The notes: generated by a model from the sequence alone, not told the origin. Counted from the first letter of the stretch, positions 1 through 9,081 are shown. The stretch is DNA of 64,000 bases from Gammaproteobacteria bacterium (GCA_030428105.1 JAUIBE010000010.1:45085-109084), one strand, 5' to 3'. Translations and numbers: made by a program.

Positions 1-597
1 TGGTGGGGGACATCAGACGATCCGTCGCCTGGCGATCCACCGCCACAGCCTGACTGTTGTGGTGTAAATCAATACCGGCTCGAAAACTCGCAGTCGGCCT
101 TCATGGTGCTTCCAGAAGAGCAACTGGCCATTCGCAACGAGGATTACAAGCTGGTGAAGATCGTAACGACAGACTGGGATCCGGTCAGTTCAAGCTGTGC
201 CACCACCGAATCGACGGAATTCTACGCCATCGACCAGGAGGTGCCGCCGAGGCTGGACAACGGGCCTCGAAACCTACTTGCGCCACCCCACGTCATGGGG
301 CCGGAAGAGCGCCTGGCTAAAGCCTTCCTGGAACGTGAACTTCAGCAATTGCTGGATTCGCACAAAGAGTGTCCTGGCGATGGCAACCAGGATGGCTGGG
401 TCAACGCGGAGGACCTGGCGGAGTTGCACTACTGGGCCAACCTCACCGGATTCTATTCAAGCTGGTACGACTTCAACCTGGATGGGCATACCGATGAGGA
501 TGATATTCCCTACATAACGGACGGCCGCTTCCCTCGCACTTGCCCTGGTATTCCGCAATGGGAGAGGGGGCGGGGTTTTAACGACGCTGGGAGGTGA
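1..597 (+). CDS. Sulfatase-like exported protein, C-terminal part, with dockerin-like tail
   Basis: The frame is open from base 1 and stops at 595-597, so only the last 198 residues are visible. Around bases 97-165 it reads SAFMVLPEEQLAIRNEDYKL, which resembles the end of a sulfatase catalytic domain, where a short strand of the form a-I-R-x-x-x-Y-K-L-v follows the core. The last third carries two Asp/Asn-rich loops, GDGNQDGWVNAEDL and DFNLDGHTDEDD, in the arrangement of the paired calcium loops of type I dockerins. No catalytic formylglycine motif can be checked because it would lie upstream. A protein that ends in a dockerin-like module is normally exported. The sulfatase assignment is tentative; the paired EF-hand loops are clear. 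It ends 15 bases before a REP-like hairpin. Confidence 0.55.
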   Translation, partial: WWGTSDDPSPGDPPPQPDCCGVNQYRLENSQSAFMVLPEEQLAIRNEDYKLVKIVTTDWDPVSSSCATTESTEFYAIDQEVPPRLDNGPRNLLAPPHVMGPEERLAKAFLERELQQLLDSHKECPGDGNQDGWVNAEDLAELHYWANLTGFYSSWYDFNLDGHTDEDDIPYITDGRFPRTCPGIPQWERGRGFNDAGR

Positions 598-612
598 ACG
601 CCCGCTTGAGCC

Positions 613-652
613 GGGGACAGTTTATTTAATTCGATTTAGGTAAACTGTCCCC
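613..652. repeat. REP-like hairpin, copy 1
   Basis: Perfect 12-bp inverted repeat: GGGGACAGTTTA at 613-624 and TAAACTGTCCCC at 641-652, with a 16-base loop. A near copy lies at 2749-2790. There is no T-tract, so it is not a classical intrinsic terminator. It sits 15 bases after the stop of the sulfatase-like gene. Confidence 0.8.
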
Positions 653-731
653 CGATTCCTGCAAAGGACTAATCGGTATTTTCTGGGTCTTCTGCTCTAT
701 ACTGCGGTTCAAAGAAGCAGGAGACCCGAAG

Positions 732-1718
732 ATGAGAATTCTGTTCGCTTCGTTCGTGCTGTTGATTTCCCCGCTGGCCCTGGCCAGTGAGGGGTCCCTC
801 GAGATTAACCACGCCTGCGCTTCCGGTCCGGGTTGCTTCCCTGGAGATCCTCCGGGCTATCCCGTTGTCATCACCGAAGCAGGCAGCTATCGCCTTACCA
901 GCAACCTTGTGATCCCCAATGCAAGCACCGATGGCGTTCGTATCGCAAGCGACGACGTTTCGCTGGACCTGGCCGGCTTCGAGGTACGAGGCCCCACCAG
1001 CTGCAGCGGCACTCCGGTTGTCTGCAGTCCAACTGGCTCGGGCAGGGGCGTGTCGGGTGCCTCGTTTGCAGGTGCGCGTGTGCGCAACGGGCGGGTCATC
1101 GGCGCTGGCAGTGATGGGATCTCGCTTGGCTCGGCTGCTGCTGTAGAGGACGTCCATGCCACCAGCAATGGCCGCGACGGGATAATCATCGTGTCGCATG
1201 GGCTCATTCAGAATTCCAAGGCCCACGAAAATGGTGGCCACGGAATAGCTGGCGGGAGCAGTGTCAATATGTTCGGGAACGTCACCTCGCTCAACTTGGG
1301 AAACGGCATTGATTGCCAGGGAGCCTGTATCGTTGCCAGAAACACCTCTTCGTCGAATGAAGGTAACGGGATCGATGTGTGGTGGTCTGCGCTGGTGCAG
1401 GGGAACACGGTTTATTCCAACGATGGCGATGGTATTTTTGCCGCCAACGGGTCCTCCATTGTTGACAACACTGTGGCTGATAGTGGAGACGGCAATGAAC
1501 CCAACACCGATTATGGGATTTATTGTTCGACGGGCTGTACCGTCCGCGGAAACACGATTCGAAGTAACAAAGGTTTCGGGCTAAACCTCGGGGCGGATTC
1601 AATCTTCCGGGAAAATGTGATCACCGACAACGATGTGGGACCCATCACGGGCACCGGATCGAGCCGCGGCGATAATTTTTGTAGCGGCCCCAATACGGTC
1701 TCAGAGTTTTGCCCCTAG
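732..1718 (+). CDS. Exported parallel beta-helix (NosD/pectin-lyase-like) protein, copy 1
   Basis: 328 residues. A signal peptide is obvious (MRILFASFVLLISPLALAS). The mature protein carries repeats of about 20-23 residues rich in small residues, Asn and Gly (for example GNTVYSNDGDGIFAANGSS and RGNTIRSNKGFG), the signature of right-handed parallel beta-helix proteins. Several Cys pairs (near residues 28-36, 92-98, and the final F-C-P) suggest disulfides and periplasmic or extracellular location. A GGAGA ribosome site precedes the ATG by about 6 bases. The next gene is a paralogue of exactly the same length on the same strand, 32 bases downstream. No catalytic residues of a lyase can be assigned, so the function is not known; surface polysaccharide binding is possible but unproven. 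Confidence 0.85.
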   Translation: MRILFASFVLLISPLALASEGSLEINHACASGPGCFPGDPPGYPVVITEAGSYRLTSNLVIPNASTDGVRIASDDVSLDLAGFEVRGPTSCSGTPVVCSPTGSGRGVSGASFAGARVRNGRVIGAGSDGISLGSAAAVEDVHATSNGRDGIIIVSHGLIQNSKAHENGGHGIAGGSSVNMFGNVTSLNLGNGIDCQGACIVARNTSSSNEGNGIDVWWSALVQGNTVYSNDGDGIFAANGSSIVDNTVADSGDGNEPNTDYGIYCSTGCTVRGNTIRSNKGFGLNLGADSIFRENVITDNDVGPITGTGSSRGDNFCSGPNTVSEFCP

Positions 1719-1750
1719 GCGTCGAAGGGAACTGTGCCGGAGATTCGAAG

Positions 1751-2737
1751 ATGAGGTTTCTATTCGCTTCATTTGTGGTGTTGATTTCCCCGCTGGCCCT
1801 GGCCAATGAGGGATTCATCGAGGTAAACCACGCTTGCGCTTCTGGTCCGGGGTGCTTCGCCGGAGATGCGCCCGGCTACCCGGTAACGATCAACCAAGCC
1901 GGAAACTATCGTCTTACCAGCAACCTTGTGATCCCCAATGCGGACACCCATGGCGTTTCCGTTAAAGCCGACAATGTTTCGTTGAACCTGGCTCGATTCG
2001 AGATACGCGGCCCCGCCACCTGTAGCGGTACGCCGGTAGTCTGCACTCCGACCGGATCCGGCAATGGCGTAATGGGCACCTCGTATGCGGGTACTCACGT
2101 GAGCAACGGACGGGTCATCGGCGCTGGCAGCAATGGCATCAAGCTTGGCTTGCATGCCACCGTGGAGGATGTCCATGCCTACGGTAATGGTCTCGTCGGG
2201 ATTTCCACGGGGTCGTTCGGGCTCATCCAAAATTCCCTGGCCTACGAAAATGGCGGCGATGGAATCTCAGGCGCTCACAGCGTCATCGTTGTAGGAAACG
2301 CCACCGCGCATAACGCCGGAGATGGCATTGAATGCATTGCATCCTGTAACGCCACCAGAAACACCGCTCTGCAGAATGCTGGTGATGGAATCGCGTTGGG
2401 TGCCGATTCCTTGTCCCAGGGCAACACGGTTTACGCTAACAAACTAAACGGCATAGCCGCCGCCAATGGTTCCTCCATCATCGACAACGCCGTGTCTGAA
2501 AATGGAGACGACAGTTCTCCCGCCAGTTACGCCGGGATTAGATGTGTCTTTGGCTGCGCCGCTCGCGGCAATACAATTCGAAGCAACAAAGGATTCGGGC
2601 TTTCTTTGGGTACGGGTTCAACCTTTCGGGAAAATGTAATCACCAGCAACGGCCTGGGACCCATAACGGGCACCGGTTCAACTCGCGGCGACAACTTCTG
2701 CAGCGGTACTGGAACGGTCTCCGAGTTTTGCCCCTAG
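1751..2737 (+). CDS. Exported parallel beta-helix protein, copy 2 (tandem paralogue)
   Basis: 328 residues, the same length as the preceding gene, with the same signal peptide pattern (MRFLFASFVVLISPLALAN), the same Cys positions and the same ending V-S-E-F-C-P. The two align without an obvious gap, so this is a tandem duplication that has diverged by substitution. I take the ATG at 1751, not an upstream in-frame alternative start at 1709, because it matches the start of copy 1 and has the same GGAGAttcgaag leader. The central coils have diverged most (residues about 150-240), while the first 120 and the last 60 residues are close. Probably co-transcribed with copy 1. Function unknown beyond the beta-helix fold and export. 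Confidence 0.85.
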   Translation: MRFLFASFVVLISPLALANEGFIEVNHACASGPGCFAGDAPGYPVTINQAGNYRLTSNLVIPNADTHGVSVKADNVSLNLARFEIRGPATCSGTPVVCTPTGSGNGVMGTSYAGTHVSNGRVIGAGSNGIKLGLHATVEDVHAYGNGLVGISTGSFGLIQNSLAYENGGDGISGAHSVIVVGNATAHNAGDGIECIASCNATRNTALQNAGDGIALGADSLSQGNTVYANKLNGIAAANGSSIIDNAVSENGDDSSPASYAGIRCVFGCAARGNTIRSNKGFGLSLGTGSTFRENVITSNGLGPITGTGSTRGDNFCSGTGTVSEFCP

Positions 2738-2748
2738 GCGTGCTTATC

Positions 2749-2790
2749 GGGGAACAGTTTACTCAATTAGAAATAAGTAAACTGTCCCTC
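2749..2790. repeat. REP-like hairpin, copy 2
   Basis: GGGGAACAGTTTACT facing AGTAAACTGTCCC, the same core as the hairpin at 613-652 with one extra A in the left arm. The two copies bracket the tandem beta-helix genes. This copy starts 11 bases after the stop codon of the second gene and ends 23 bases before the SDR start. Confidence 0.8.
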
Positions 2791-2813
2791 GACTTAGATA
2801 AAAGGTTCGCTTG

Positions 2814-3533
2814 ATGGGCAAACAACTGGCAATCGTCACCGGCACCAGTTCCGGTATTGGCAGGGCGCTGGCTGAACGGCTGGTGGCCGACGGCTGGAAG
2901 GTGTTTGGCGTTGCCCGCCGCGAGGTGAAGTTCGAAGGCGATTACCAGCACGTTCAGCTGGATCTTTCCGACCCGGCGGCTGCGGCGCAGCTTGGCCCGC
3001 GGCTGGAGGCCGAAATGGCGTTCGCGTCGTTTTCGCGCCTGGCGTTGGTCAACAATGCCGCCACGCCCGGCCAGAAGCGCAGCTATGGCGAGCAGTCGCA
3101 TCAAGCCACGTTTCGCAACATTGCCATCAACCTTTCCGCGCCCATGGCGCTGATGGACCTGGTGGTGCGCATTATGCCGGAGGGCGCAGCCTTGCGCGTG
3201 GTCAACATTTCCTCGGGGCTGGCTCACCGGCCGCTGGGTGGCATTGCGGACTATTGCTCCAGCAAGGCGGGGCTGCACATGGCGGGCGAGGTGTTGGCTG
3301 CCGAAGGCCACGAAAACACTGCAGTTCTCAGTTATTCGCCCGGCGGGGTCGATACAGAAATGCAGCAATCTCTGCGCGGTGAGCAGTCTGCTGATTTCAC
3401 CTCAGTGGATGTGTTTCGCGCGATGCACGAAGAGGGTCAGTTGGCCCCTGCCGAGGCCGTGATCGGCCCGATCATGGCGTTCCTCGAAAACGACACCATC
3501 AGCGGGTTTCACCAGGAACGTTTCGGGGGTTAG
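2814..3533 (+). CDS. Short-chain dehydrogenase/reductase (benzil reductase / sepiapterin reductase-like)
   Basis: 239 residues, the usual length for a classical SDR. The N-terminus has the Rossmann glycine motif TGTSSGIG (residues 10-17). The catalytic set is present: Ser about 134 in NISSG, Tyr147 and Lys151 in YCSSK. The NNA motif of beta-4 is at residues 80-82. The RR pair near residue 35 (VARRE) is compatible with NADP(H) preference. The overall pattern resembles the YueD / (S)-benzoin-forming benzil reductase group, but the substrate cannot be read from sequence. The ATG at 2814 overlaps a TTG at 2811; ATG is preferred. No signal peptide, so cytoplasmic. It stands alone, separated from upstream genes by the REP-like hairpin. 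Confidence 0.85.
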   Translation: MGKQLAIVTGTSSGIGRALAERLVADGWKVFGVARREVKFEGDYQHVQLDLSDPAAAAQLGPRLEAEMAFASFSRLALVNNAATPGQKRSYGEQSHQATFRNIAINLSAPMALMDLVVRIMPEGAALRVVNISSGLAHRPLGGIADYCSSKAGLHMAGEVLAAEGHENTAVLSYSPGGVDTEMQQSLRGEQSADFTSVDVFRAMHEEGQLAPAEAVIGPIMAFLENDTISGFHQERFGG

Positions 3534-3678
3534 ACAGGGGGGCATGCCATCTACGTCGTCCGGTGGCGATGAAGATGAGACAAAATCCTGCGCTTTGCCG
3601 TGTTCAATGTAGAAGGTCTATGCGACCAGGCTTTTGGCTGACCGCAGTTTATTGGCATAAACAACAAGGGAACCAAAC

Positions 3679-6144
3679 ATGACGCGAGCCGCAATGGTCT
3701 TATTTGGGGTCTGCCTGGCGCAACCGCTGCTGGCACAAAACCTGCTACAGAACCCGGGTTTTGAAGAGGGACTTGCACCCTGGGTCACCTGGGGTGATGC
3801 CAGTATTGCGCAGACCACCGACCAGCCTCGCAGTGGTCAAAACGCAGCCGCTGTCACTGGCCGTACCCAGACCTGGCAGGGGTCGGTGCAGAATGTGCTG
3901 GGCGTGCTGGAAGACGGCAACAACTACGCCGTGTCCGCCTGGGTTCGGGTGAGCGGTTCATCGCCTCAGCCAGTCAGCATCTTTTTCGCCCAGGGCGATG
4001 ACGAAGGCGAGCGCTACTTCGGCCTGGCCAATCGCACCGTCCAGCCCGGCGCCTGGGTGCAAATCTCCGATGTGTTCTCCTTTCGCGGCTCGGGCACCGT
4101 GACGCGCCTTGATTTCTACATTCAAGGGCCGGAGGCTGGCGTGGATCTGTTCGTCGATGATGCCGAGATCACCCTGTTGCCGGGAGACTGGGTGGCCGAA
4201 GCCAATGCGCGCATCGACCAGATCAGGAAAAGTGAGTTGCGGGTCAACGTTCGCGACTTGAACGGCAACCCTGTGAACGGGGCAGAAGTCCGGTTCCGCC
4301 AGACCCGGCGTGATTTTCCCATTGGCACCACCATGGCCTACTCGCCACTTACCAACAGCGAGAACTACCGCCAGTACATCATCGATCACTTCAACTGGGG
4401 TGTTCATGAGAACGAGGCCAAGTGGTATGCCAACGAGGCCAACCGCGATATTGAGACATACACCCAGGCCGATGCCATGCTCGATTTCGCCGAGGCCAAC
4501 GGCATCGAGATGCGTGGTCACACTATTTTCTGGGCGCCGGAACAATGGCAGCCCGACTGGGTGCCCGGTTTAAGCGACGAGGACCTCCAGGACGAAGTGG
4601 AAGAGCGCCTGGAAAGCGTCGTTTCGCACTTCGACGGCCGATTCCAGCACTGGGACGTCAACAACGAAATGCTGCATGGAACGTTTTTCCAGGATCGGCT
4701 GGGCCCCGACATCCGAAAGTGGATGTTTGAGCGCACCCGACAGCTTGATCCGGACGTGGAACTGTTCGTCAACGATTTCAACATCATCTCGGGCAACGAA
4801 GCTTATGACTATGTTGACCAAATTCAGCAACTGCTGGACGACGGCGCCCCCATTGATGGTATTGGCGTACAGGGCCACTACAACGAAAATTTCAGCCCCG
4901 TCGACCCGCTGCAGTTGCAGTCCCGCCTGGACCGGCTGGCCCAGCTGGATTTGCCCATCTGGGTGACCGAATTTGACGTGGTTCAGCCCGATGAAGACCT
5001 GCGGGCGGACGCGCTGGAAACGTTTTTCCGAAGTGCATTCAGCCACCCCTCGGTTGAAGGCATCATCCTGTGGGGTTTTTGGGCAGGCTCACACTGGAAG
5101 GGGCCGGACGCAGCGCTGGTTGATTCGGACTGGACCGTCAACGCCGCAGGGCAGCGGTTCGAAGCCCTGCTGGATGAATGGACCAGTAATGTCACCCGCA
5201 GCACCAATTCGACGGGGCGCGCCCTGGCCCGGGTTTTCCACGGTGACTACGAGATCGAGATCGTGGTCGAGGGGCAGCCGGCGACCATCAGGAACACGAC
5301 CGTTACGAAGGACAAAGCCACCACGGTTGTAAACGTCGACCTGGATTTTGCAGTTGAAAACGAGGGCGGCGGGGCTGGCCGCGGCATGTACTACGACCGC
5401 GCGAAAGATGGCCATGGTATCGACCTGCAGAAGGTGGGCGACAACTGGTTCCTGGTTCTGTACACCTACCTCGAGGACGGCACGCCGGTCTGGTACCTGG
5501 CCGTTGCCCCCCTGGAGGATGACCTGTTCAGTGCCGACTTGCTGGCTTTCAGCTACGTCAACGGCGTATTCGCAGAAGAAGGCGCGGTTGGTTCCATCCT
5601 GATCGATTTCAATGACGCCGCCTCAAGTCCGGAATGCAACGACGGTGTCGATCGCAGCAATGCCCGTTCCTTGGCAGCGGCCAGCGTCACCTACCAGGGG
5701 CAATCCGCTGTGCCCTTGTGTTTCGAACCGCTGGTTGCGGCAAATGGCGTGCCAGATGAGAACTATACCGGTCACTGGTGGGGCACCGCGCAGGACGAGG
5801 GCTGGGGCATGACCGCCTACTTCCAGGGCGAGAACGACGAGGTCGAGTTTGTTGTCCTGTATTACTACGATGGCGCCGGAAACCCGCGTTGGGGGTTGGG
5901 TGTTGCCAGTGAACCGGGCGCCAATGCCAGCCTCGACCTGCTGAATTTCTCCGGCTATTGCCTGGGCTGCAGCGTGGTTCCCACGCAAAGCGCCTCGATG
6001 GGCGTTCTGCAGCACTGGTTTGATTCGCTCAACCAGGCGCCGGCCAGTGGTTTGCTGTCCGTCGACATCGATTACCCGGGTCCGGAGGGGGGTAACTGGC
6101 TGCGAGAAGAGGCTTACATCGAGCGATTGTCTGACGCGCCCTGA
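3679..6144 (+). CDS. Secreted GH10 endo-1,4-beta-xylanase with N-terminal CBM and C-terminal repeat region
   Basis: 821 residues. Signal peptide at residues 1-19 (cleavage near LLAQ-N). Residues about 20-165 form a CBM4/9/22-type carbohydrate-binding module (starts NLLQNPGFEEGLAPW, ends LFVDDAEI). A GH10 catalytic domain follows (about 210-500): acid/base Glu330 in WDVNNEM and nucleophile Glu431 in WVTEFDV, both in standard context. Residues about 567-800 hold two copies of an unassigned beta-rich unit: GRGMYYDRAKDGHGIDLQ near 567 and GHWWGTAQDEGWGMTAYFQ near 698, each followed by a strand ending in G-x-P-x-W or G-N-P-R-W. It hydrolyses xylan backbone outside the cell. The ATG has an AAGGGA site 8-9 bases upstream. 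Convergent with the GNAT gene. Confidence 0.93.
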   Translation: MTRAAMVLFGVCLAQPLLAQNLLQNPGFEEGLAPWVTWGDASIAQTTDQPRSGQNAAAVTGRTQTWQGSVQNVLGVLEDGNNYAVSAWVRVSGSSPQPVSIFFAQGDDEGERYFGLANRTVQPGAWVQISDVFSFRGSGTVTRLDFYIQGPEAGVDLFVDDAEITLLPGDWVAEANARIDQIRKSELRVNVRDLNGNPVNGAEVRFRQTRRDFPIGTTMAYSPLTNSENYRQYIIDHFNWGVHENEAKWYANEANRDIETYTQADAMLDFAEANGIEMRGHTIFWAPEQWQPDWVPGLSDEDLQDEVEERLESVVSHFDGRFQHWDVNNEMLHGTFFQDRLGPDIRKWMFERTRQLDPDVELFVNDFNIISGNEAYDYVDQIQQLLDDGAPIDGIGVQGHYNENFSPVDPLQLQSRLDRLAQLDLPIWVTEFDVVQPDEDLRADALETFFRSAFSHPSVEGIILWGFWAGSHWKGPDAALVDSDWTVNAAGQRFEALLDEWTSNVTRSTNSTGRALARVFHGDYEIEIVVEGQPATIRNTTVTKDKATTVVNVDLDFAVENEGGGAGRGMYYDRAKDGHGIDLQKVGDNWFLVLYTYLEDGTPVWYLAVAPLEDDLFSADLLAFSYVNGVFAEEGAVGSILIDFNDAASSPECNDGVDRSNARSLAAASVTYQGQSAVPLCFEPLVAANGVPDENYTGHWWGTAQDEGWGMTAYFQGENDEVEFVVLYYYDGAGNPRWGLGVASEPGANASLDLLNFSGYCLGCSVVPTQSASMGVLQHWFDSLNQAPASGLLSVDIDYPGPEGGNWLREEAYIERLSDAP

Positions 6145-6157
6145 GGGCTGGGGCCGA

Positions 6158-7003
6158 TCAACCCAGCTCGAATGACGTAATGCCGAAAACCTTGCCCAGC
6201 GGAATTTCGGGCGCCTTGCCGTGGTACATGCGGGCGCACTCGAACACGTACTTGGTCTGGTACTTTTGCGTCAGCGCAACGGCGTCCGGGTTGGCCATGG
6301 GAATGTCCAGGTAGACCGGTTCGCCCGCAACGGCATCGAGGCAGGCTTCGTAAAGCGCCTGCGCAACGGCGGCATTGTCTGCGAACAGTGGGCCGATTTT
6401 GTAGCCGGTGTGCGCCTTGCGGAGCACTACATACCCGCGGATATCACCCTCTGCGGTGTACTTGAAAGCCCTGGTTTGTGGAACCCGTAACCAGGGCTGC
6501 AGGAACTGCGGGCGTGGGAAGCCAAAACACTGCTGGTCGTAGGCCAGGATGGCGTCGATGTCGGTCGGCTGGATGGGGGTTATGTTTCGGTCGAGTTCAA
6601 AGTGACGCCCCAGTTTCTCGTGGCGCTCATCGCGGTAGGCAATTTCGAAACCGCCCTTCGCGTAGAAAGGCTGCATGTCCACCACGCCATCCATGCCGAT
6701 GGTGGCGCCGTCGTCCAGGCGACTGAGCAGTAAATCCCTGCGCTTGCACCAGAGTTCGCGGCCCAGGCCGTTCGAACGGTGATCGGGGTGGACAATAAAC
6801 AGCCCCATGAACCCGAAAAGGCCAGCGTAGGAAACCAGCGCGCCGCCGGCGATGAGCTTGCCGTCATGGCGAAAGCCCCAAAACGCATCAGGGTCGGTAG
6901 CCCAGAACACCTCGGCATCGTGCGGCCCTGGGTTCCAGCCCTCGCTCCGGGCCCAGTCCACCAGCGTCTCCAGATCAGCGAAGGTCAGCTTCTCAAATTC
7001 CAT
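6158..7003 (-). CDS. GNAT acetyltransferase of the YitH/HolE type
   Basis: 281 residues with two parts. Residues 1-135 are a GNAT fold: GFMGLFIVHPDHRSNGLGREL contains the acetyl-CoA pyrophosphate loop R-x-x-G-x-G/A (RSNGLG). Residues about 145-281 are the C-terminal domain typical of the Acetyltransf_18 proteins related to YitH and HolE (GYVVLRKAHTGYKIGPLFAD, then DIPMANPDAV). The acceptor is not known; related proteins act on small amines. No signal peptide. It is transcribed toward the xylanase with a 13-base gap, and its start lies 71 bases from the start-distal end of the serine hydrolase gene, which is on the same strand. Confidence 0.85.
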   Translation of the reverse strand: MEFEKLTFADLETLVDWARSEGWNPGPHDAEVFWATDPDAFWGFRHDGKLIAGGALVSYAGLFGFMGLFIVHPDHRSNGLGRELWCKRRDLLLSRLDDGATIGMDGVVDMQPFYAKGGFEIAYRDERHEKLGRHFELDRNITPIQPTDIDAILAYDQQCFGFPRPQFLQPWLRVPQTRAFKYTAEGDIRGYVVLRKAHTGYKIGPLFADNAAVAQALYEACLDAVAGEPVYLDIPMANPDAVALTQKYQTKYVFECARMYHGKAPEIPLGKVFGITSFELG

Positions 7004-7074
7004 GGGCGGATTCTAATCTGACGATAATCGCCTACAGTGCTGCCTTTGTGGGCCGCTGACGAACCGAATGGGCA

Positions 7075-9081
7075 TCAAGGCAGGGTGAACCCGATACCCC
7101 CGTGCATCCACAGAAAGGGGATGGCAGCCAGGGCCGCAATTGTGGTCAGGCTTATCTGCAGACGGTAAACCCAGCTAACAAACCCTGAACCCCAACCGCG
7201 TTCCAGCCAGCGGCGCAGGGTTAGAAAGCCGGCAACCAGGGCGAGTATCGCGAACAAGTTGGTGAACACCAGCAGCATGACCAACTCGCCGGAGTAGCCG
7301 AGAAACAAATCGGGCATTGGGCCATAGCCCCGCCCCGGGCCGAGGACATCCATCATGGTTACTACCATGGCGATGGCGCAAACCCCGAGGCCGGCGATTG
7401 TCAGGTTCAGTCCCTTGGAACCGCGACCGCGAAGCTGCCACAGCAGGGCGGTGAGGCCAATCATGCACAGCAGAATGATGAGCAGCATCATCTGCATCGC
7501 CATTTCGGGCGATTCAAAAGCGCTGATCGGGGTGGCCGGGTTGATGCTGATTTCGCCCGTAAGGTGGGTGATCTGGCCGTTGTCATCGCGCATGAAGGCA
7601 TAGAGGTAGGTGCCAGGATGATCCGCGAAATCGCCCTCGATGGCATCGGGGTACCAGAAGACATCGGGCTCAACCTGCTGGTAGGGGCCGCGGCCGTCAA
7701 TCTTCAATCCACCATCTTCATGCAGTTCGACCTTGAACGAACTGCCGACCAGCAGATCAGTAAGCCGCGTGGCCGTTGTCTGGTCGCGGCGTTCACCGCG
7801 GTACAGGCCGACAAACTCTTCAAGCGGAGGCCAGTCCGCCCCGGGTTCGGCCGGCTCACGGCTGTAGGGCCCCAGCAGTTCCGTGAGCACCATGTCGTGC
7901 AAGCGGAATGTCTGCAGTGAAGCCTCGTTGGGTACGCCCTCTTTGTGCGTCATTCGATTCTCGAAACCCAGGGCGTTGAGCAGCATGGCCCACAGATCCG
8001 CTGGGGCATCGCCGGCAAATACCGAGACGAATACCGCGGCATCGCTGTTGGGGAAGAGCGTCATCGAGGTGAAGTAGCCGGGCCAGCCCCCACCGTGCTC
8101 GACCACCCGCTCGCCGTTCCAGTCGTGGACCATGAATTTCATGCCAAAGCCTGAAACCGAGGGAAGGTTGCGGGTTTTGAACGCATGCATGGTATCGAAA
8201 GCTTCGGGCGACATGATGGGGTTTGTCGCGGTTCGGCCTGCGTCGAGGTGGGCCAGCATGTAGCGGGCCATGTCGTCCAGTGTTGCGTGGATATTTCCAG
8301 CCGGTGAAATGAACGGGTGAATGCCCACGTACCTGAGCGGTTCGTTTTCGCCGTTGGGGTAAAAGATCTCAGGAATTCCCACATCCGGCGTTGGCTCATG
8401 ATTGTAGCCAAGGATGGTGTTGGTCATTCCGAGCGGCTCGAACACGTTGGCTTCGAGAAAGTCGTGCAGTGTTTGGCCGGTAATGTCTTCCACCATCGCG
8501 CCCAGCACACTGGTGCAGTAGTTGCAGTAAACCGACCGGTCGCCGGGTGGCGCAACCGGATTCGGCATCAGCGCTTCAGCGATCGCGCCATCAACCGGGA
8601 CGGCAACTTCCTCAACAGTGGCGATGCCGGCAAGGCGGTCTTCGAACCCACCCCGGTGAGTGAGCAGGTCCCACACCGTAATTTCCTGGCCATTCCAGTC
8701 GGGCAACTGCATGCGTGTCAGGTAACGATTGGCCGGGTCGTCTAGCGATTCAATCTCGCCGCGGTCCCACAGCTGGGCGATCGCGGTGCCCGTGAAGGTC
8801 TTGCTGGCCGAGCCGATGCGAAACTGGGTGCGTGAAGGATCAATCGGTATCTGCGCTCCCCATTTTTCAAAACCGTAGGTCAGCGTTGTTACAACACGGC
8901 CGTCCTGAACGGCAACCAGGCCCAGGCCTGAAAAGCGCCGCTCCTCCAGGGCCCGGCCAAACACATCGTCCGCCCATGTCTGCAGCGATGCCGCATCGAG
9001 TTCGACGCGTGCCAGCGCTGGAGTGGAAAAAACAATGGCGAGGGCGGCAAGAAACACCGCGAAGCATGAAAACTTGCGCAT
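7075..9081 (-). CDS. Beta-lactamase-fold serine hydrolase with four C-terminal membrane helices
   Basis: 668 residues. Signal peptide at residues 1-24. The class C beta-lactamase / D-aminopeptidase domain has SxxK (Ser91-A-S-Lys94), a Y-x-N element (YCN in SVYCNYCTSVLG) and the third motif HGG in VVEHGGGWPGYF. After the catalytic domain come a lipocalin-like linker and four hydrophobic segments (about residues 530-555, 565-590, 600-625, 640-665). The enzyme domain should therefore face the periplasm and be held in the inner membrane. Family members hydrolyse esters, D-peptides or beta-lactams; substrate not determinable. Two other serine hydrolases of the same superfamily occur in the window (23551, 33145), but without this membrane tail. 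Confidence 0.85.
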   Translation of the reverse strand: MRKFSCFAVFLAALAIVFSTPALARVELDAASLQTWADDVFGRALEERRFSGLGLVAVQDGRVVTTLTYGFEKWGAQIPIDPSRTQFRIGSASKTFTGTAIAQLWDRGEIESLDDPANRYLTRMQLPDWNGQEITVWDLLTHRGGFEDRLAGIATVEEVAVPVDGAIAEALMPNPVAPPGDRSVYCNYCTSVLGAMVEDITGQTLHDFLEANVFEPLGMTNTILGYNHEPTPDVGIPEIFYPNGENEPLRYVGIHPFISPAGNIHATLDDMARYMLAHLDAGRTATNPIMSPEAFDTMHAFKTRNLPSVSGFGMKFMVHDWNGERVVEHGGGWPGYFTSMTLFPNSDAAVFVSVFAGDAPADLWAMLLNALGFENRMTHKEGVPNEASLQTFRLHDMVLTELLGPYSREPAEPGADWPPLEEFVGLYRGERRDQTTATRLTDLLVGSSFKVELHEDGGLKIDGRGPYQQVEPDVFWYPDAIEGDFADHPGTYLYAFMRDDNGQITHLTGEISINPATPISAFESPEMAMQMMLLIILLCMIGLTALLWQLRGRGSKGLNLTIAGLGVCAIAMVVTMMDVLGPGRGYGPMPDLFLGYSGELVMLLVFTNLFAILALVAGFLTLRRWLERGWGSGFVSWVYRLQISLTTIAALAAIPFLWMHGGIGFTLP

